In this document: in pieces, positions 58,718 to 64,000 of the stretch
Position numbering within the stretch: position 1 is the stretch's first letter
Layout: each line of letters starts with the position of its first letter
Assembly: GCF_000005505.3 (NCBI RefSeq)
Contig: NC_016131.3
Location: forward strand, 49,957,355-50,021,354
Reading direction: 5' to 3'
DNA from: Brachypodium distachyon
Lineage: Eukaryota > Streptophyta > Magnoliopsida > Poales > Poaceae
DNA: 64,000 nt
Made by a program: the position numbers and the translations under genes
The notes under the pieces: generated by a model
Databases searched by the model: none
The model's input: the letters and a program-made list of their open reading frames with translations, nothing else
Told to the model about the DNA's origin: nothing

Positions 58718-59212
58718 GTTGAATGGCATCATGATTAGCTCATTCTCTCTCGCGGAGACATTCATCTCGTGGTGCGCGATCCCGCAGCCGGCATGGAGCT
58801 CTCGAGCTTCCAAGACGCCGCAGCATGCTCACAAGTCACAACTATGGTATGGTAGCTATATATCTTCAGAAAAAACGCTGCTGGTTCTTCATTGTTTTTT
58901 AAAAACATGCTGTCAGCTCACTTGCACAATTATGATATGCAGAATACAAATCCTTTTTTCTGTAATAGTAATAGACATCGAGCAGTCCATTACTAATTTA
59001 TGCTATATTTGTTAAGTAAGCATTTTTAAGGTCAAATTTTTTTCTTTGTAAGAACATGAGACCAATTATAGACTAATGCAAATGCATGTTTATTTATATA
59101 TACATATGGCTTCTTCACAAGAGAAAACTGTTCCACGACAGCTATTTTGACAGAAACATCCTGAACCAACAGAAAGGCCATAGTTAAAGGATCACTGAGG
59201 TTGCTTCTTGAT
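58718..59212. repeat. second copy of the local duplication
   Basis: Holds a decayed copy of the PP4R3-like exon 4 (frame broken after TFISWC) and the 3' flank of the GTE gene. The distance between blocks is shorter than in the first copy (about 110 against 445 bp), so a deletion followed or preceded the copy. Confidence 0.8.
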
Positions 59213-62200
59213 TCGTTTTGAATTAGTCTTGGCCAGAGCATTGCAGATCTCGCGCTTTCTTTTTGCATTTTCGTCAGTTTTGTCAGGGGCAGCCTTAGCT
59301 TGTCGTTCCAATGCTTCCCTCACAAAGAACTTCAATCTCCAGAGAGTTGTCTCAGTCTGCACCAGCACAAGAAGCATGGTTAAAACGATAACCAACTACC
59401 TAAATACAAATAGAAAAATTAGACTGCTCAAAGTTACCAGTGATGCCAAGCTTAGCATACACGACACGCTCATTAGTTTCCTATTATATTCCCTCCGTCC
59501 TGATATAAGTGACGTGGATTTGTATAAACATCTATACAAATTCACGTCACTTATTTCGGGAACGGAGGGAGTACATTAGTAGCACTTGAGGTAATTTTTG
59601 CAACAATCTAACATGTCACCCCAAGAGGTAGACAAGGTGAACGGACCACCATCACTTTTGGGACGGAGGGAGTATATAAGATGATGGGTGCTGGGGTTGG
59701 CAGATGCAGATTTTACCTGAGCATCCATGTCAAGGTCCACTTCTTCGCCTGAAATTTGGAAGCTAGGATTGTCTTGTGCAACCATCTCTAGTGCCTTGCT
59801 AAGATCATCTGGAGTTAAGTGGCAGAGACCTGCACCGAGTTTTCTCTTCTCGTCTGTGGTCATTTTCCTACAGCATCAAGATTTTAGAAAACATTCATAG
59901 GCTCAGTATTGTAAACCTATAGACACTGAAACCAATATACACAAGATGAACATATTTAAGGCTCACCTGCATCTTTGAACAACCATTTTCCGGAGATCCT
60001 CTAGCTGCTTATTGATCTCATTTAGCTGGGAGAAGAGACAGAGAAAGCACTGAAGATCCAACAAATAACAATAACTGGTACATGGGAACACAGAAGGGTT
60101 GCAGACATTTTATGTGATTGGCTTGTGAACATACGAGACATATCTTTAACCAGGATACATAAGACTGCTAAGGCTGGCCACATCCCTTAGTCAAGAACAT
60201 AGTTCATATCGGTCCGCTGATAGACAAACGGTCTGAACAATAATAGAAACACTCTACAAAAGACCTGGAGTGTTTTTCTTGTTCTGAACAGTTTATACCG
60301 GGCGGGAGTTGAAGTCATACTTACTAATTCCATTCCAGTCACCAATCTGGTTTGTATGGAATGGAATGTTTCGATGCCAGAGTATTCTGTTATTCCGTTC
60401 TGGACTTCTATATATTATAAACAATAATCAATGGTGATTGGGCTGGTGTAGCATGGAATGGCTGACATGCAACTCATATTGTACATGGCCAGATACTTGT
60501 GTTTCAACAGAGAATTGTGGCTATGGCCAGCATAGTTAAGTATGCCGCTCTCTGTGACTTCTAAGACAATAGTACCACATCGCTAGTGGTGTCTGAAGAG
60601 AGTAGAGTAGCTGCATTTATAAGGAGCCAGCTGACAGAAGAGCAAGCGTGGGATTTCATAATCCACCAAGTAAAATGATAATTTTGTCTGGTGGCATGAG
60701 GATGACCTGCTTGCATTCATCGGCCAGAACGACCGGTATGTGATTTGTGCTTTTGTTTTGTGTACTGGTCGAGCTCCAAAAATGGAAGATCTCAGCATTC
60801 CGGGCAGAACAGAACAGAATTAGTAACATAAACAATAAATGAGAGGGCTGACCTCATCATCGGTATCTTTTGCTAATTTTGCAATAGCTGCTTCTGGAGA
60901 AGTGTTTGTGCTTGGAACATCATTTGGTTCCTCCTTAATTTTTCTCTCCTAAAACAAAAGGATGCAACTTATTATTGTCTAATGAAAGTAATACATACAT
61001 CCATGTGAAAACGAAATGGAAAAATATGTGACTACAAATATACACCTCATTCTCAACTTTAGGGAGAAGGTGGAGCCATTTTTCTTCAAATCTCTCAAGC
61101 AATAACTTGGCCATTATGTGAACATCGTGATGTTCATCATTGTACTTCATTGCATTGGCAAAAATTAATCTAACATCAGAATAGATTTCTCGGACATTGT
61201 TATACTTGGTGCCGTCCTTCCCTTCCATTTTGTTTCGGATGGTCGAGAAGTCCATGGGTTTGGTAATAATCTGTAACGAGTAGAAATGAAAGATATGAAG
61301 CACTGCAAACAAGCTTCAGAAAGAAATATTAGCAAATTTTAAATGTCCCACTCGAGACAGTTTGGTAAGGATCAAAATACTAAAAGAAAAATCGTAGCAA
61401 CTCCGATCTATCAATATACTAAAATATATAGACAATATATTTGCTACAACTCAACGGCTCCATCAATTTGAAGTACATTAACAAAGGTAAAGAATAAGTG
61501 ACCAAATTAATTAACACCTAAAAAAGGTACCGATAATGTAGTACGCAATTTTACTTCTATAGATTAGAGATTATTACAGTATCTGGAGTTACAAGCTAAT
61601 AACATAAACTGATAACCTACTAAGGCATGCTTCCAATACATAGTTATGGGAGGATTACAGTATTTGGAGTTCATAGCAAACATAGGAAACTCTTTTCCCT
61701 GCCACTGAAATTTTTCTCATTAGAGGTGACCATAGAGATCTCGTCACAGTGTGATCAATTGAAAGCAGAATGGAGACAGAAAGCACAAATCCTGCAGTGA
61801 CTCATGGATAAGGTGATATATATATCTATACCTATCTAAAAAATACATAAGATTTCCACCCTTTTTCGTCCGTTGTCACACCCCGTCCGTAGTCCCGCAT
61901 TGTCCGTTTCCAAAGCCACCTCCTAACCGTCAGTTTTCAAAATCCAAATAAAAGAAAGAAAGCCTAACGCGTCACCCTCCAAGCCCGTGCTCCCACCGCC
62001 ACCGCGCCGGTTCGTCCTCTCAGATCGTACCCGGCATGCTGATCTGGCCAATGGGAGCTGCTGCGACGACGCGCGCCATCAATAGCACGAAGGTGGTTCA
62101 GCCGTGATTTGGGGAAGATTGAGGAGGGGGAAAGGAAGGGGAGGGCTGTCGGGTGTGGTTCAGAGCACCCGGACGGGTCGTGGGACGAGCAGGCGTCGTC

Positions 62201-64000
62201 GGTGGCGGAGATTGCAGCGGTCGTTGCGTGTGTACTGTTCCTAGCGTGAGGAGGAAGAGCATGAGCACTCGTGCGGGGCTGGGCTGGGCGTTCTCAAGGA
62301 TGTTGGCCCAGGAGGGAGAATTGGTGTGGCCCAATTGGAAAAAGTGAACGAAAGAGAGAAAAGAGACGAGGCCTAAAAGTGGCTTGCCAAACAAAGGTTC
62401 TCCCAACAATCTTTCCAATCTGCCATCACTCCCAAGATAGCAACAATTTTGGTAAGTCGTATTTGAGAGCAAACAGATGAAAGGACTAAACTCATTGGTT
62501 TCAATAGAATGATTCTCTTCTGGTATTTTTTTTCTTAATTTTTTTCCAGTGGCCTGGAGGTGAGAAACATTATTCTTTGCAGTTTGCAGAAAACATACAT
62601 CTTCAGTTGTGTTTTCTTATCAAGTTATCTCGGTCTTCGATAAGCCTAAAAATTTTCTATATTGCTTTTTCCATTTCTAGGATTGAATCTTATAGAAATT
62701 TGGCAACGCACGTGCAAGAAACTATCTCTTCAAACATGTTAAGAACTGCCAAAAATACGAGCGCAGCGGGCAAAACACTAGTATAATCAAAATCTGTTTG
62801 CATATTTTAGATCCGGATTGCTGGCCCGCATCAGGTATATCTAATCTAAATGAGTATCCCCTTGAATTCAAATAAGTTGCATTGGGAATTCAATTCCAGC
62901 AATTCAGGACAAAATGTACAGGCAGTGTTACCTTGTAATAGTCATCAAGTTGAAGACCTACAACGTCTACCGGTTTCAGAAATGGCTCTGCCCAGTCATG
63001 ATTCGTGACCTGGAAGAAATCAAATATTAAAAAGAAGAACAGGTGCCAACTTATTACGAAGGTAACTGAAAGCTTTTCCGTACGGAAAGGCAGTCGCATG
63101 TTATAAGTTTTAACTGCTATACAAATTTGAAAGGGGCCTGAAGAAGAGAACCATAACTTGTTTTGAGTACTAGGCCATAAAAGAACTAGAGAATAAGGTT
63201 TCACACATATAACGGTAGAATCAATGTCAAAAGTATAGCCTATGAAAATCCGCATCTAAGATTCACAAAGGCTGGTAAAAAAAATTACATTCAGATGATC
63301 TCATTACGATAAAATGCACTACACTTATTTAATTCACTATGCCTGAAGACCAGAAATTGAAAATGGACTACCGATATCCATAACCCACAAGAACTAGATA
63401 GTAAGTTCCATCCATGTCCCCGGAAACAAAAACATCTATGTATACTGAAAAGGAGCAGGACCAATACGTGCAGACAATCCCAACAATTAACCTGTAATTA
63501 CAAACTTTAGCACCACACCGACTTTCTAAAACATGCTCCCGCAAACACGACACTATAAATTAAGGTAAACTAAAATTGTGGGTCCAGGCCCAGCTCTCGA
63601 AAATCACCGTGCGTATGATGCCACCGAACTGGCGCATAAGTTCGGACATCCCTTTGCAGTGGCTGCCACCGTTGGCGGCATACCTGCCGCTACCGCCAGC
63701 CTTCCGCCCCCCGCTGCCATGCTTCTTGCCGTCGTAGAACCTTACCACCTCGTTCACCTTCTTCTCCAGCTGCATTACACACGCCACACCACCACCCAAT
63801 TCCAAAATCAGAGACCACAGTGCCCCCAAATTCTAGGGCAAAAAGGAACACGAGACTACGAGAGCACAACAATGACCCTGAAAGGGCATTTCGCGAAACG
63901 AATCTTTCTCCGGCGGCACGGCCGCATCCTCTACGGAAAGGCGAGACGGGATTTACTTATCAGGTTAAGGCGGGGCGCGTTACCACGTCGGCCTTGGAGG
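59192..64000 (-). CDS. bromodomain-NET protein of the GTE1/GTE6 type, 5' end outside window
   Basis: Minus-strand exons: 63984-64000 (partial), 63608-63769, 62932-63009, 61046-61270, 60853-60948, 59967-60025, 59717-59867 and 59192-59356. All seen junctions are GT/AG and in phase. LEKKVNEVVRFYDG is an N-terminal helix. The bromodomain (WAEPFLKPVDV to RFEEKWLHLLP) has the acetyl-lysine Asn in MKYND. The NET domain includes KRKLGAGLCHLTPDDLSKAL and EEVDLDMDAQ, and the end is TLWRLKFFVREALERQ plus a basic tail. GTE proteins bind acetylated histones and activate transcription; GTE6 acts in leaf development and GTE1/IMB1 in germination. The intron at 61271-62931 carries a Helitron. Confidence 0.93.
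59488..59571. mobile_element. Stowaway-like MITE in a GTE intron
   Basis: ATTCCCTCCGTCCTGATATA and the inverted end GGAACGGAGGGAGT close an almost perfect palindrome around TGACGTGGATTTGTATA. A fragment of another (GGGACGGAGGGAGTA) lies at 59660-59674. Confidence 0.85.
61825..62781 (+). mobile_element. non-autonomous Helitron in a GTE intron
   Basis: Starts TCTATACCTATCTAAAAAAT and ends GCGCAGCGGGCAAAACACTAG, inserted precisely between A (61824) and T (62782), the Helitron target. It has the 5' TC and 3' CTAG ends of the family and the usual GC-rich run just before the end. No Rep/helicase ORF; 957 bp. A second end-like motif, GCAACGCACGTGCAAGAAACTA, lies at about 62703-62724. Confidence 0.75.

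Overview
The window is nuclear DNA of a plant, and of a grass (Poaceae). The genes have introns and very GC-rich 5' ends, the protein families are plant families (P-type and E-type PPR proteins, a GTE bromodomain protein, MSRA5, an ALKBH9/10-type demethylase), and the repeats are those of grasses (CACTA, Tat-lineage Gypsy, Stowaway and Tourist-like MITEs, Helitron). I cannot name the species.

Layout. 1-1170: end of a CACTA-like element with a broken Ulp1-type (C48) protease. 3595-4752 (+): intronless membrane-anchored methyltransferase-like protein. 6564-8999 (-): ribosomal protein eS8 in five exons. 10499-11539 (-): intronless CAF1 deadenylase. 12871-15564 (-): 897-residue P-type PPR protein. 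A 5.5 kb non-autonomous LTR retrotransposon (15631-21138, TSD GACTT) lies 66 bp upstream of the PPR start codon and itself contains a complete 2.0 kb CACTA element (17910-19913, TSD AGT). 21972-22199 (-): putative small secreted peptide.

22850-43100 is accessory and repeat-rich. It holds an interleaved MITE complex, a Mutator-like element with long inverted repeats (23884-25894), and a truncated second copy of the PPR gene (from 26023) split by a 9.9 kb Tat-type Gypsy element (26435-36382, TSD GGTGT; integrase core deleted, antisense ORF present). Remnants of two further DNA transposons follow, then a third copy of the PPR upstream region (about 42455-42970) and a deleted tRNA-Ala copy. Repeated blocks show that the PPR locus was duplicated in tandem and then filled with transposons.

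43771-64000 is gene-dense: an ALKBH9/10-type RNA demethylase (-), an E-class PPR protein (+), MSRA5 (+), a short PP4R3/SMEK-like gene with only the N-terminal domain (+), and a GTE1/GTE6-like bromodomain-NET protein (-) that runs off the right edge. A Helitron sits in one GTE intron. A local tandem duplication links the PP4R3-like exon 4 to the 3' flank of the GTE gene. Splice models for eS8, ALKBH, MSRA5, PP4R3-like and GTE were built by hand; all use canonical GT/AG sites and keep frame.

The genes are unrelated housekeeping and regulatory genes, not a pathway cluster. I found no convincing new molecular system. The best novelty candidates are structural: the PPR tandem array, the dated nested insertions, the integrase-deleted Gypsy, the PP4R3-like mini-gene and the interleaved MITE.
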